From: CAADGL01 sp964643885
GTDB lineage: Bacteria; Planctomycetota; Phycisphaerae; UBA1845; Fen-1342
Direction of reading: 5' to 3'
Length of the DNA: 64,000 bases
Assembly (NCBI GenBank): GCA_964643885.1
Contig: CAZXUI010000001.1
Location: forward strand, 1 to 64,000
Of this stretch, positions 34,506-43,610 are shown in pieces. The notes beneath the pieces were generated by a model. It saw only the letters and a program-made list of their open reading frames with translations, was not told where the DNA came from and did not search any database. Each line of letters opens with the position of its first letter. Position 1 is the first letter of the stretch. A program made the translations under genes and the position numbers.

Positions 34506-35417
34506 GTGGGCGGCGAGCGGGCGGAATCCGGGCAGTCGGCGTCGTGGCTGGGCTGGTTCGAGCAGCAGCGGCTGAGCGTGGATGCAGCGCTTTCAGCGCA
34601 TTTGAATTGGATGAAAGGGGGGCCGCAGTCGGCGGGGCGGCTGGGCGAGGCCGTAGAATACGTGCTGACGCGGCCGGCCAAGCGTGTGCGGCCGATCCTG
34701 GTGCTGGAGAGCTGCCGGGTGTGCGGGGGCGAAGCGGAGGCGGCGTGGCCGGCCGCGATCGCGATCGAGTGTGTGCACGCGTTCTCGCTGATTCACGACG
34801 ATCTGCCGGCGATGGATGATGATGATCTGCGGCGCGGGCATCCGACCTGTCACAAGGTGTTCGGCGAGGCGACGGCGATCCTGGCGGGCGACTGGCTGCT
34901 GGCGCACGCGTTGAGGTTGCTGGCGGGCGAGAGGCCGGCCGAGCGGGGGGCGGTGCTGGCGGCGCGGCTGGGGGATGGTGCGGCGGCGATGATCGTGGGT
35001 CAGGCGGCGGACCTGGAAGGTGAGAAGCTGGCGCCGGAGGCGTCGCTGGTGGAGGCGATTCATCGCGACAAGACGGCGCGGCTGATCGAGACGGCGTGCC
35101 GGATGGGGGCGGTGTGTGCGGGAGCGGATGCGGAGCGGGAGGAGCGGCTGGGCGCGTTCGGACTGCACCTGGGCCTCGCGTTTCAGATTGTGGACGACCT
35201 GCTGGATCGGACGGGGACGCAGCAGCAGACAGGAAAGCGTGTCGGCAAGGATGCCGGCGAGTCGAAACAGACGTTTCCCGGCGTGTTCGGAGAGGCGGAG
35301 AGCCGGCGGCGGGCCGCTGCGGAAATTGACACAGCGCTTTCGCATCTAGTACCGTTCGGGGATTGTGCGGATCGGTTGCGCGGTTTGGCCCGCTTCGTGC
35401 TCGAGCGCGATCGGTGA
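34506..35417 (+). CDS. Polyprenyl (farnesyl/geranylgeranyl) diphosphate synthase
   Basis: A 303-residue E-isoprenyl diphosphate synthase. The first aspartate-rich motif DDLPAMDDDD is at 98-107 and the second, DDLLD, at 230-234; KRVRPIL (residues 59-65) is the diphosphate-binding region. Length and motifs fit farnesyl diphosphate synthase of the IspA type. GTG 34506 is chosen because GGGAG lies about 7 bases upstream. The gene ends 34 bp before dxs, so precursor supply and chain elongation are probably coexpressed. Confidence 0.92.
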   Translation: MGGERAESGQSASWLGWFEQQRLSVDAALSAHLNWMKGGPQSAGRLGEAVEYVLTRPAKRVRPILVLESCRVCGGEAEAAWPAAIAIECVHAFSLIHDDLPAMDDDDLRRGHPTCHKVFGEATAILAGDWLLAHALRLLAGERPAERGAVLAARLGDGAAAMIVGQAADLEGEKLAPEASLVEAIHRDKTARLIETACRMGAVCAGADAEREERLGAFGLHLGLAFQIVDDLLDRTGTQQQTGKRVGKDAGESKQTFPGVFGEAESRRRAAAEIDTALSHLVPFGDCADRLRGLARFVLERDR

Positions 35418-35451
35418 CAGCCCCAGGCTTCGGCCGGAAAGCACCAGGACT

Positions 35452-37401
35452 ATGACACGGATTCTTGAGACGATCGAGCGGCCGCGGGATCTGCGGCGGC
35501 TGACGATGGAGCAGCTTCACCAGCTCGCGGGGGAGATTCGCGAGCGGATCATCGGCGTGGTCAGCCGCAATGGCGGGCACCTGGCGAGCAACCTGGGCGT
35601 GACGGAGCTGACGCTGGCGCTGCACCGGGTGTTCGATTTCGCGAGCGACCGGCTGCTGTGGGACGTGGGGCACCAGTGCTACGTGCACAAGCTGCTGACG
35701 GGTCGGAATGCGAACTTCGATTCGCTGCGGCAGGCGGGGGGCGTGAGCGGGTTTCCGAGCCGGGCGGAGAGCCCGTATGACCTGTTCGACGTCGGGCATG
35801 CGGGCACGTCGATCGCGACGGCCGTCGGGATGGCGCGGGGCGACAGCGTGCTGGGGCGCGAGACGCGCGTGGTGGCGCTGATCGGGGACGCGAGCATCGT
35901 CAACGGGGTGGCGTTCGAGGGCTTGAACCAGGCCGGGACGCTCAAGCGGCAGTTCCTGGTGATTCTGAACGACAACTCGATGGGGATCGCGCCGACGCAG
36001 GGGGCGCTGGCGTCGTACCTGGCGCGGTTCCGCGTCAGCAAGCTGTACGAAGAGGTGAAGCGGAAGGCGAAAGAGGTTCTGCCGAAGGTGCCGCTGGTGG
36101 GCAAGAGCGTGTTCGACATGCTCGATCACCTCAAGGAGGGGCTGAAGGCGACGGTCTCGCCGCACCAGATCTTCGAGCAATTGGGGTTCGTCTACGTGGG
36201 GCCGGTGGACGGGCACGACCTGCCGCACCTGATCGAGATGCTCGAGCTGGTCAAGGATGTGCAGCATCCGGTGCTGCTGCACGTGCACACCGAGAAGGGG
36301 CGCGGCTGCTCGTGGGCGACGAGCGATCCGTGCGCGTTCCACAGCCCGAGCAAGTTCCGGATCGAGGGGGATACGGTCACGGTTGCGAAGGGGGAGCGCA
36401 AGAGCTGGACGACGGCCTTCGCGGATGCGGTGATCGAGATCGCGCAGCAGAATCCGCGGGTCTATGCGCTGACGGCGGCGATGCCGGACGGGACGGGGCT
36501 GGCGAAAGTGATCAAGGCCCTGCCGGAGCGCGTGCTGGATTGCGGAATCGCCGAGAGCTGCACGGTGGATATCGCGGCGGGGATGGCGCGGTCGGGGCTG
36601 CGGCCGCTGGCGTGCATCTATTCGACGTTCCTTCAGCGGGCATTCGACCAGGTCTTTCAGGAGGTCGTGCTTCAGCAGCTTCCAGTGATTTTCTGCATCG
36701 ACCGCGCCGGGCTGGTGGGTGGCGACGGGGCGGTGCATCACGGGTATCTGGATATCGCCTATCTGCGCGGCTTCCAGAACATGGTGCTGATGGCGCCGGC
36801 CGACGAGGGGGAACTGAACCAGGCGCTGCGCTTCGCGCTGACGCTCGATACGCCGGTGGCGCTGCGGTATCCGCGGGACACGGTTCCGCTGCCGCTGGGC
36901 GAGTCGCCGGCGTTCGAGCTGGGACGGAGCCGCCTGATGCGCGATGGGCCGGACGCGACGATTCTGGCGTACGGACCGACCACGTCGGCGGCGCTCGAGG
37001 CGGCCCGGACGCTCGAGGGCGAGGACGTGTTCGTGCGGGTGGTCAACGCGCGGTTCGCCAAGCCGATGGACGAGGACATGGTGACGACGGCGCTGACGCG
37101 GGGTGGGCCGGTCGTGACGGTCGAGGACCATCTGGTCGCGGGCGGGTTCGGCAGTGCGGTGCTGGAGACGGCGAACCGGCTCGGCTTGCCGACGGACGGA
37201 GTGGTGCGGCTGGGGCTGGCCGAGGATCACTTCTACAAGCACGGCTCGCGGAGCGGGCAGCTCGCCGAGGCGGGGATCGACGCGGCGGGGATTGCGGAGG
37301 CGGTGCGGCGGGCGGCGCGGTCGGCGCGCCACGTGGCGGCGGCGCCGCTTGAAGATTCGCTGCGGCCGCGCGCCGCGGAGGCGGTCGCCAAGCGGGTGTA
37401 G
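35452..37401 (+). CDS. dxs: 1-deoxy-D-xylulose-5-phosphate synthase
   Basis: Dxs (649 residues) condenses pyruvate and glyceraldehyde 3-phosphate with thiamine diphosphate, the entry to the MEP isoprenoid pathway. Seen: VGHQCYVHKLLTGR, GDASIVNGVAFEGLN (about 146-160), LNDNSMGIAPTQG, VDGHDL, then the second domain GIAESCTVDIAAGMA and the transketolase C-domain VTVEDHLVAGGFGSA. The start ATG 35452 has AGGA 4 bases before. It follows the prenyl synthase by 34 bp. Confidence 0.96.
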   Translation: MTRILETIERPRDLRRLTMEQLHQLAGEIRERIIGVVSRNGGHLASNLGVTELTLALHRVFDFASDRLLWDVGHQCYVHKLLTGRNANFDSLRQAGGVSGFPSRAESPYDLFDVGHAGTSIATAVGMARGDSVLGRETRVVALIGDASIVNGVAFEGLNQAGTLKRQFLVILNDNSMGIAPTQGALASYLARFRVSKLYEEVKRKAKEVLPKVPLVGKSVFDMLDHLKEGLKATVSPHQIFEQLGFVYVGPVDGHDLPHLIEMLELVKDVQHPVLLHVHTEKGRGCSWATSDPCAFHSPSKFRIEGDTVTVAKGERKSWTTAFADAVIEIAQQNPRVYALTAAMPDGTGLAKVIKALPERVLDCGIAESCTVDIAAGMARSGLRPLACIYSTFLQRAFDQVFQEVVLQQLPVIFCIDRAGLVGGDGAVHHGYLDIAYLRGFQNMVLMAPADEGELNQALRFALTLDTPVALRYPRDTVPLPLGESPAFELGRSRLMRDGPDATILAYGPTTSAALEAARTLEGEDVFVRVVNARFAKPMDEDMVTTALTRGGPVVTVEDHLVAGGFGSAVLETANRLGLPTDGVVRLGLAEDHFYKHGSRSGQLAEAGIDAAGIAEAVRRAARSARHVAAAPLEDSLRPRAAEAVAKRV

Positions 37402-37437
37402 CTCGCGGCGTTCGGCGGTTCCCGGCGAGTGTACTGT

Positions 37438-37534
37438 CTCAGAAGCAAATGACGTTTTGTGGAGGTGGGGCGGGCGTCCCCGCCCGCCTTGGCACGCGCG
37501 GAGGCCTGCCCCACGTTGATGTCGTACTTCTGAG
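37438..37534. repeat. 97-bp nested inverted-repeat element
   Basis: CTCAGAAG at 37438-37445 and CTTCTGAG at 37527-37534 are perfect inverted ends. They enclose a hairpin GGGCGGG-CGTC-CCCGCCC at 37468-37485 and a GAGGCCTGCCCCAC end that belongs to the GGCAGGC family also seen at 2589 and 46990. It sits between convergent dxs and CYTH genes and resembles a miniature element or a terminator cluster; no target-site duplication was noticed. Confidence 0.7.
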
Positions 37535-37542
37535 TCGGCGCA

Positions 37543-38127
37543 CTAGCGGAAGCGCAGTTCGCGCGTGCCCGCCGGCGTGAGGCGGCCGTGCCGGGCGGCG
37601 AGGTGGACGTAGCTCTCGCGGATCGGATCGGCCGATTCGAGCCCGAGCCGCGTGCGGACGCGCTGGATCGCGGCCTCGCCGGGGCCCTCGATCTCGACGA
37701 ACCAGCCCAGGCTCGGCAGCTCGTCGAGCGCGACCTCGCAGTCGTCCAACATCCAGGTCTCGCGTTTCTTCTCGTAGACGATCTGCTCGACGAAGCCGAC
37801 GGCGCGGAGGATTTCAAGCAGGACGGCCGCGTCGGAGACCCGGGTTTCGTGCTCGACACGCGAGCGGACGGCGGTGTGGGTGGCGGGGCCTTTGAACGTG
37901 AGCAGGGCTTCGGTCGGGGGCCGTCCGTGCGGGTCGGATGGGGTGAGAAGGGCGACCTGGCGGATGCGGAGGGCGCTGTCCGCATCGCGCAGGCGGTGGT
38001 CGGCCGTGTCGAGAATGCGGTTGGTTTCCAGCGCCGCCGAGTGGAGGCGGGCGGCGAGCTGAGCCAGGCGCGGCCGCACGTCGGCCGGATCAGAAATCTT
38101 CAGTTTGATTTCAACTTCCTGCGCCAT
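37543..38127 (-). CDS. CYTH-domain protein (class IV cyclase / ThTPase-like)
   Basis: A 194-residue CYTH triphosphate tunnel protein. EVEIKLKI (residues 4-11) is the ExExK signature, ALRIRQ and TFKGP are the Arg/Lys strands that bind triphosphate, and VALDELPSLGWFVEIEG holds the conserved acidic residues. Members are triphosphatases or class IV adenylate cyclases; the activity cannot be assigned from motifs. It is monocistronic with a repeat element at its 3' side. Confidence 0.9.
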   Translation of the reverse strand: MAQEVEIKLKISDPADVRPRLAQLAARLHSAALETNRILDTADHRLRDADSALRIRQVALLTPSDPHGRPPTEALLTFKGPATHTAVRSRVEHETRVSDAAVLLEILRAVGFVEQIVYEKKRETWMLDDCEVALDELPSLGWFVEIEGPGEAAIQRVRTRLGLESADPIRESYVHLAARHGRLTPAGTRELRFR

Positions 38128-38142
38128 CGCACCCGCCGCGTA

Positions 38143-38171
38143 TTGACAGGACTTGCTCCGGGTCGCATGCT
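38143..38171 (+). promoter_or_regulatory. Possible promoter for the porin gene
   Basis: A perfect TTGACA (38143-38148) is followed after 17 bp by the poor hexamer CATGCT; GCTAAT at 38169 is an alternative with long spacing. It would leave a leader of about 105 nt before the TTG start at 38282. Confidence 0.35.
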
Positions 38172-38281
38172 AATCGCCACTCGGCCGACGGGAAACGCGC
38201 GCGGCCGACGGTCGCCTGGGTTCCGAGGCGCGGCGGCCGATCCCCGGCCCTCATTCGGGGCGGTCAAGGCGGAGCCAGATC

Positions 38282-39715
38282 TTGCGTCGACACATTGAAC
38301 ATCGATCGTACGGGTTCTGCGGCGCGCTGCTGGCGTGGCTCGCGGTTGGCGTGTTTCCGGCGGCGGCTCAGCAGGACACGACGCCGGCGGACAGTCTGCT
38401 GAATCAGCAGCGGGCGCTGGACCGGGAGCTGCACGAGCAGCGCAAGCAGATCGACCCCGTGGGCACGTTCCTCGACTGGCAGTGGGGCGGCTGGTTCGAG
38501 TACTACGTCTTCCACTTCGACGACGGGATTCAGTCGCAGCGCGTCTTGCAGCGGCCGTCGGCGGCGGTCTGGACGCGGCTGCGATTCGACGAGGGGGCGC
38601 ACGAGGTCTTCGGCCGGATGCGGCTGAGCTACAGCTACTTCAATCCCGGCGACGAGTACGAGCTTCAGCAGGACTGGGTGGGGCCGGATTTCGACCGGGT
38701 GTGGTACCGGGTGGACATCGGCAAGGCGCTGCGGCTGACGGAGCCGGACGATCCGGTGCAGATGGGGCTGAGCATCGGGCGTCAGGATGTGCGCTTCGGT
38801 ACGGGGTATGTGCTCGACCTGCCGCTGGATTCGATCGTGGCGGAGTGGAAGCTGGCGGATTTTCGCGTGACGGCGCTGTTCGGGCGGACGCGGCCGAGCT
38901 ACCCGAACATCGACACGAGCGAGCCGGTGGACACGCACAGCGACCGGAACTTCTACGGTGTGCAGGTCAAGTACACGGGGATCGACCGGCACGAGCCCTT
39001 CGCGTACGCCATCTGGAACCAGGATCACACGAACGAGCATCCGGCCGACCGATTGCAGAATTACTCATACGACACGCAATACTTCGGCATCGGCTCGCGG
39101 GGCGAGATCGTGCCGCGGCTGAACTACTGGGCGGAGGGTGTGTGGCAGTCCGGCCGGAGCTTCGGCAGCGGGGCGTTCCTGTCGCAGGATGCGGTGGCGG
39201 CGTGGGGCTGGGATGTAGGGGTGGAGTACCTGCTGCCCGGGCCGATGCGCAAGCGGCTGATGGCGGAGTACATGTTCGCCAGCGGCGACGGCGACCGGGT
39301 TTTCAGCCCGACGAACGCGGCCGGCGGGAACCGGCAGGGGACGCGGGACACGAGCTTTGCGGCGTTCGGGTTCCGGGACACGGGCATCGCGGCGGGCTTC
39401 GTGCCGAGCAATCTGCACATCTGGAAGGTCGGCGGGTCGATGACGCCTTGGGAGCAGATCGAGCTGCTGCGCGACCTGGAGATCGGGACGAACTGGCTGT
39501 TGTTTCACAAGCATCATTCGCGCGGGGCGATCAGCGACGCGACGGCCGAGCAGTTCCAGGGGTTCGTCGGCTGGGAGATGGACTACTTCATCAACTGGCG
39601 GCTGGCGTCGGACGTGGCCTGGACGATCCGCTGGGGTATGTTTTTTCCGGGCGATGCGTACGTCGACCGTGACGCGCGCAGCTTTCTGCTGACCGGCGTG
39701 ACGTGGAGTTTCTGA
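38282..39715 (+). CDS. Alginate-export-type outer-membrane beta-barrel
   Basis: A 477-residue exported protein. The signal peptide ends FPAAAQ. After a short helical linker, alternating amphipathic strands with many Trp and Tyr run to the C-terminus, which ends in GVTWSF with a terminal Phe, as expected for BAM-inserted barrels. Segments such as LSIGRQDVRFGTGYVLD and GVQVKYTG resemble the alginate export/AlgE-like porin family. Substrate is unknown. The start is TTG 38282 with GGAG 8 bases upstream. A lipoprotein gene starts 2 bp after its stop, suggesting an export pair. Confidence 0.82.
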   Translation: MRRHIEHRSYGFCGALLAWLAVGVFPAAAQQDTTPADSLLNQQRALDRELHEQRKQIDPVGTFLDWQWGGWFEYYVFHFDDGIQSQRVLQRPSAAVWTRLRFDEGAHEVFGRMRLSYSYFNPGDEYELQQDWVGPDFDRVWYRVDIGKALRLTEPDDPVQMGLSIGRQDVRFGTGYVLDLPLDSIVAEWKLADFRVTALFGRTRPSYPNIDTSEPVDTHSDRNFYGVQVKYTGIDRHEPFAYAIWNQDHTNEHPADRLQNYSYDTQYFGIGSRGEIVPRLNYWAEGVWQSGRSFGSGAFLSQDAVAAWGWDVGVEYLLPGPMRKRLMAEYMFASGDGDRVFSPTNAAGGNRQGTRDTSFAAFGFRDTGIAAGFVPSNLHIWKVGGSMTPWEQIELLRDLEIGTNWLLFHKHHSRGAISDATAEQFQGFVGWEMDYFINWRLASDVAWTIRWGMFFPGDAYVDRDARSFLLTGVTWSF

Positions 39716-39717
39716 CC

Positions 39718-40311
39718 ATGGCTGCGGGCAAGAACTTGATCGATGGCCGTCGATGGGGCCGGACGGGGGCGCTGCTCGCCGGGAGTCTGCTGGCGGGCCT
39801 GCTGGCGGGTTGCCGGGCGTCGATGCCGGCCGGCGGCGACCAGCCGGACCTGGCGACGCTGCGGAACGCTGAATTGACGCAGTACATTGCGGATATGCCG
39901 CTGGTCACGTCGGAGCCGGCGTATCGGGCGGTGCACTTTCTGTGGAAGGGGCCGGAGGCGCAGTTCGAGGGGGATTTCGCCGCGCTGCGCAGCGAGCTAG
40001 CGCAGGCGCGCATCGTCGACGGGATGTGGAACTACGGCACGAACGATTTTCTGGACCGGGCGGCGGTGGGGTACATGCTGGCGCGGGTCGGGCAGATCCG
40101 AACGGGGCTGAACTGGCAGCTCTTCGGGCTGGGCCGGTATGCGTATCGCGAGCTGGTCGCGCGCGACATCGCGGTCGCCGCCGGCGAGATGAGCCACCTG
40201 AGCGGGGGCGAGTTTCTGGGGATGATGGCCCGGACCGAGATGCACATGCGGGAGAAGGCGCCGACGCAGCAGCCGGCGGCCGAACTGGGGCCGGAGCCGG
40301 GGACGGAGTGA
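39718..40311 (+). CDS. Lipoprotein paired with the porin gene
   Basis: Unknown 197-residue lipoprotein. The signal peptide ends LLAGLLAGC with Cys32 modified. The mature part is mainly helical, with NAELTQYIADMPLVTSEPAYRA and repeated A/G-rich helices, and a Pro/Glu tail. No enzyme motif. It begins 2 bp after the porin stop, so it is probably translated with it and could act with the barrel at the outer membrane. ATG 39718 is chosen over GTG 39703. Confidence 0.78.
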   Translation: MAAGKNLIDGRRWGRTGALLAGSLLAGLLAGCRASMPAGGDQPDLATLRNAELTQYIADMPLVTSEPAYRAVHFLWKGPEAQFEGDFAALRSELAQARIVDGMWNYGTNDFLDRAAVGYMLARVGQIRTGLNWQLFGLGRYAYRELVARDIAVAAGEMSHLSGGEFLGMMARTEMHMREKAPTQQPAAELGPEPGTE

Positions 40312-40561
40312 CGCGCTCTCCGGTGGCGCGCGGGCCGGGGATGGGGGCCTGCGCTGGCGGCGGATGATATTCACCCACCACAGGCGCATGCGATTCGTGG
40401 CAGGTGTGTGCGTTTCGGCGCGTGTGCGCGGGGGAGTACACGCCGTTGGCCCGCTCCTCACGGTCGCGGCTCGGATCATCGGGGCGGTCGCGGGTCGGAT
40501 CGTCGGGCCGTCGCGGCGCGGAGGAACGAAGCCGTTGCTGGTCGGATCCGCGCTGGTCCGT
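40312..40561. repeat. Convergent gap with an extended GAGCCGCG-family copy
   Basis: This gap contains an inverse GAGCCGCGACCGTGAGG copy (about 40459-40489). The preceding 85 bp (GGTGTGTGCGTTTCGGCGCGTG and following) also match the flank of the 8294 copy, so the mobile unit is longer than the 24-bp core, perhaps 100-120 bp. Two shorter GTCGCGGGTCGGATC-type degenerate repeats follow. Confidence 0.7.
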
Positions 40562-40918
40562 CTACTCCACCACGGCGAAGCGCATGAAGAAGAAGAACAC
40601 GAACAGCGACATCGTGAAAGTGACCACGCCGGCGTTCGCGAAGAACCCGATCCACGAGAGCTTCGAGCGGGGGTTGCTTTTCTGCCCGGCGCTGTTGAAG
40701 CCGACGAGCATGCCGATGCCGCTGGCGGCCAGTCCCAGGCCGGTGCTGCCGAGGATCGCGTACCAGCGCATGCCGTTCTGCTTGTAGACCACGCCCAATT
40801 CCGGATCGAAGGCCGTGAAGAGGCAGAAGGCCAGGCCGAACATGCAGAGCGCGCCCAGGATAAGCAAGCCGACGCTGGCCAGGGCCTGAATCTCGAACGC
40901 GTTACGTCGCTTTGCCAC
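40562..40918 (-). CDS. Small three-helix membrane protein
   Basis: Unknown 118-residue membrane protein with three predicted membrane helices, at about 12-34, 48-70 and 88-112, and a charged loop GFNSAGQKSNPRS. I choose GTG 40918 because AGGAG lies 7 bases upstream; a longer frame to 41059 is Arg-rich and unlikely. It ends with FAVVE. No homolog is recognised; it is convergent with the porin-lipoprotein pair. Confidence 0.8.
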   Translation of the reverse strand: MAKRRNAFEIQALASVGLLILGALCMFGLAFCLFTAFDPELGVVYKQNGMRWYAILGSTGLGLAASGIGMLVGFNSAGQKSNPRSKLSWIGFFANAGVVTFTMSLFVFFFFMRFAVVE

Positions 40919-41187
40919 GCAGTCACTCCTGCGGCCGGGGCGGCCGGTCACGCACAGCACGGATTCTCGGTCGCTGAGGCGAGTCCGAGACGGGTTACGA
41001 GCCGGGCGGCGGAAGCCGGTATAGATCAAGTCGCCCAGCCGCGTGAGGCATTTTAGCAAATCCGCTGGCGAAAGCAGCGGCCGCCGGCGGGTAGCGTCTC
41101 TGGCGGGGCGATGCCGGCCGGCGGGAGCGGTTGCGAGGTGCGGCCGGTGGCGGGCGCCGGGGTGAAAGATCGGCGCAAGGTCCTAAG

Positions 41188-41847
41188 ATGGCCGGCATGG
41201 AGCGATACGAACCGGGCAGGCGGGCCTTGCGCGTGGCGGTGCTGATCTCAGGCGGGGGGTCGACGCTCGCGAATCTTATCGAGCGGATCGGCGATGGGCG
41301 GCTGCGGGGCGTCCGGATCGTTCGAGTGGTCAGCAGCCGGCGGGCTGTGCGGGGTGTGGAGATTGCGCAGCGGGCGGGGCTGGAGGTGCGGGTCGTCCGG
41401 CCGATCGACTTCTCGGACGGGGAGGGATTTTCGGCCGCGGTGACGGCGGCGCTGGACGAGGCGGGGGTGGACCTGGTGCTGATGGGGGGGTTTCTAAGCC
41501 TCTGGCGGCTGCCGGGGGCGTATGAGGGGCGGGTCCTGAATATCCACCCGGCGCTGTTGCCGCGTTTCGGCGGGGCGGGGATGTACGGATTGCACGTGCA
41601 CCGGGCGGTGCTGGCGGCCGGTGAGCGGGAGAGCGGGTGCACGGTTCACCTGGTGGACAACGAGTATGACCACGGGCCGATCGTGGCGCAGCGGCGGGTG
41701 CCGGTGCTGGCGGGGGATACGCCGGAGTCGCTGGCGGCGCGTGTGGGGGAAGCGGAGCGGGAGCTGTTCCCGTGGGTTGTGCAGAACGTGGCGGAGGGGG
41801 GGGTGGGGTGGTTACGCGACGAGGCGGAGCGGTTCCGGGCGGGATAA
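41188..41847 (+). CDS. purN: Phosphoribosylglycinamide formyltransferase
   Basis: PurN (219 residues) transfers a formyl group from 10-formyl-tetrahydrofolate to GAR in purine synthesis. Present are VLISGGGSTLANLI (phosphate-binding loop), MGGFLSLW, NIHPALLPRFGGAGMYG with the catalytic Asn-His pair, and VHLVDNEYDHGPIVAQRRVPV containing the catalytic Asp. The usual SNKG start motif is replaced by a Gly-rich variant. ATG 41188 follows AAGG; ATG 41197 is also possible. It is convergent with ruvB. Confidence 0.92.
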   Translation: MAGMERYEPGRRALRVAVLISGGGSTLANLIERIGDGRLRGVRIVRVVSSRRAVRGVEIAQRAGLEVRVVRPIDFSDGEGFSAAVTAALDEAGVDLVLMGGFLSLWRLPGAYEGRVLNIHPALLPRFGGAGMYGLHVHRAVLAAGERESGCTVHLVDNEYDHGPIVAQRRVPVLAGDTPESLAARVGEAERELFPWVVQNVAEGGVGWLRDEAERFRAG

Positions 41848-41892
41848 GGGGGGATGGTCGCGACCGGTGGGGGCGGGTCTTGCAGGTGCTCA

Positions 41893-41947
41893 TAGAGCCA
41901 CTGCTCAAGAGCCGTGGCACATCGTAGGAGCCGTGGCACATCGTGCG
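41893..41947. repeat. Imperfect CACTGCTC-family hairpin and direct repeat
   Basis: GCCACTGCTC (41897-41906) pairs with GAGCCGTGGC (41909-41918) around AA with one mismatch. The 18-nt string GGAGCCGTGGCACATCGT is then repeated directly. The cluster fills the convergent purN/ruvB gap and may terminate both. Confidence 0.75.
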
Positions 41948-42985
41948 TCAGGGGGCGGGCTCTTCGAAGAGGCTGGGTGAGTCGGTGCGCGCGGGGGCCG
42001 GCAGGCCGAGCTGGCGGTAGGCGGGCGGGCGGGCGACGCGGCCGCGGGGCGTGCGGATGACGTAGCCGATCTGAAGCAGGTAGGGCTCGACGATGTCCTC
42101 GAGCGTGTCGCGCTCGTGGCCCATGCTGGCGGCGATGGCTTCGATGCCGGCCGGGCCGCCGTCGAAGTGGCGGATGAGCGTGGCGAGGTACTGGCGGTCG
42201 AGACTGTCGAGGCCGAGCTGATCGATCTGGAGGATTTCGAGGGCGGCGTCGACGACGTCGGGCGTGAGCCGGCCGTCGCCGCGGACCTGGGCATAGTCGC
42301 GGACGCGCTTGAGCAGGTTGTTGACGATTCGCGGTGTGCCGCGGGCGCGGGCGGCGAGCCGCTCGAGGGCGGCCGGCTCGGCGTGCACTTCGAGCAGGCG
42401 GGCGCTGCGCTGAACGATGCGGGTCAGTTCCGCCGCCGAATACCAGTCGAAGTGAAAGACCAGTCCGAAGCGCGAGCGCAGGGCGGCCGAGAGCATGCCG
42501 GCGCGGGTCGTGGCGCCGATCAGCGTGAAGCGCGGCAGGGGGAAGTTGATCGTGCGGCCGCCGATGCCGCTTTCGGTGGTGTAGTCGACGCGGAAGTCTT
42601 CGAGGGCGGGGTAGAGAAACTCCTCGACGACCTTGTTGAGGCGGTGGATCTCGTCGACGAAGAGGATGTCGCCGGTCTCCATCTGCGTGAGCAGGCTCAT
42701 CAGGTCGCCCTGGCGGGCGATGGCCGGGCCGCTGGTGACGCGGATACTGGCGCCCATCTCGTGGGCGATCACGTGCGCGAGCGTGGTCTTGCCGAGGCCT
42801 GGCGGGCCGTCGAGCAGGACGTGGTCGAGCGGCTCGCGGCGGCCGATGGCCGCGTCGAGCGAAATGCGGAGCTGCTCGCGGACGACTTCCTGTCCGATGC
42901 ACTCATCCAGCGTGCGCGGCCGGAGGGAGTTGAGGTAGCGCTCCTCGTCGGGCATCGTTTGTGTGAAGACCCGTTCGATGGCCAT
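41948..42985 (-). CDS. ruvB: Holliday junction branch-migration motor RuvB
   Basis: RuvB (345 residues) is the hexameric AAA+ motor of branch migration. Walker A GPPGLGKTT (60-68), Walker B ILFVDEIH (Asp111, Glu112), sensor TLIGATTRAGMLSAALRSRFG with the arginine finger, and the winged-helix end with GGPAGIEAIAASMGHERDTLEDIVEPYLLQIG are all present. It starts near MAIERVFT at ATG 42985. It lies alone, 20 kb from ruvCA. Confidence 0.97.
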   Translation of the reverse strand: MAIERVFTQTMPDEERYLNSLRPRTLDECIGQEVVREQLRISLDAAIGRREPLDHVLLDGPPGLGKTTLAHVIAHEMGASIRVTSGPAIARQGDLMSLLTQMETGDILFVDEIHRLNKVVEEFLYPALEDFRVDYTTESGIGGRTINFPLPRFTLIGATTRAGMLSAALRSRFGLVFHFDWYSAAELTRIVQRSARLLEVHAEPAALERLAARARGTPRIVNNLLKRVRDYAQVRGDGRLTPDVVDAALEILQIDQLGLDSLDRQYLATLIRHFDGGPAGIEAIAASMGHERDTLEDIVEPYLLQIGYVIRTPRGRVARPPAYRQLGLPAPARTDSPSLFEEPAP

Positions 42986-43056
42986 GGGCGTAGAGTAACG
43001 CGGCGTTCGCGCGGCGGGTAGGGCGGCGTTCGGGGCCGTGGGCGGTGCGTGCGTTG

Positions 43057-43482
43057 TTATCGCTGGCGGCGGCGCGGGGCGCTGAGCATCAGGCCGAGTG
43101 CGGCGAGTCCGACGAGGGCGGCGCTGGCGGCGGTGCAGGCGCTGTCGACGATATCGCCGGGGAAGTTGGGCAGCTCGGTGCCGCAGGGGAAGACGGCGGG
43201 GTCGTAGAGCGTCGCGCCGCGGATGCAGCCGTCGGCCTCGTTACAGATGGTGATGCAAGCTTCGTCGAGCGAGCCGACGACGCGGACCTCGTCGCCGATG
43301 GCGTAGCCCTCGTATTCGGAGAGAACGTAGCGGCCGCCGCCGCCCTCGAAGAGGACGCAATTCGGGCCGCTGACGAGCACGCCGCACTCGTCGAAGTCGC
43401 TCATCTGGGCGGGCGCGGGGGCGGTCAGCGGGAGGAGCAGGCCGAGGGCGGCGAGCGGGTGAGTGCGGTAGGGGCGGTGCAT
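43057..43482 (-). CDS. Small secreted Cys-rich protein with C-terminal anchor
   Basis: A 141-residue exported protein. The signal peptide ends APAPAQ. A compact beta domain (residues 30-90) carries six cysteines in CGVLVSGPNCVLF, EACITIC and DGCIRG and an aromatic YVLSEYEGYAIGDEVRV strand, suggesting a disulfide-bonded OB-like domain. The C-terminus has a hydrophobic helix followed by APRRRQR, the tripartite layout of rhomboid/exosortase-type sorting signals. GGGAGA precedes the ATG. Function unknown. Confidence 0.75.
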   Translation of the reverse strand: MHRPYRTHPLAALGLLLPLTAPAPAQMSDFDECGVLVSGPNCVLFEGGGGRYVLSEYEGYAIGDEVRVVGSLDEACITICNEADGCIRGATLYDPAVFPCGTELPNFPGDIVDSACTAASAALVGLAALGLMLSAPRRRQR

Positions 43483-43610
43483 GGCGGTCTCCCGTCGGGC
43501 CGCGGGATCGTCGCGGTGATCGGGTTCCCGCGGGCGTGGTTGAGTGTACGCGAGTGCGTGGGGGTGGACAAATGGTTGAGCGGTGGGGGCCGCGCATCGG
43601 AATCTTAGTA

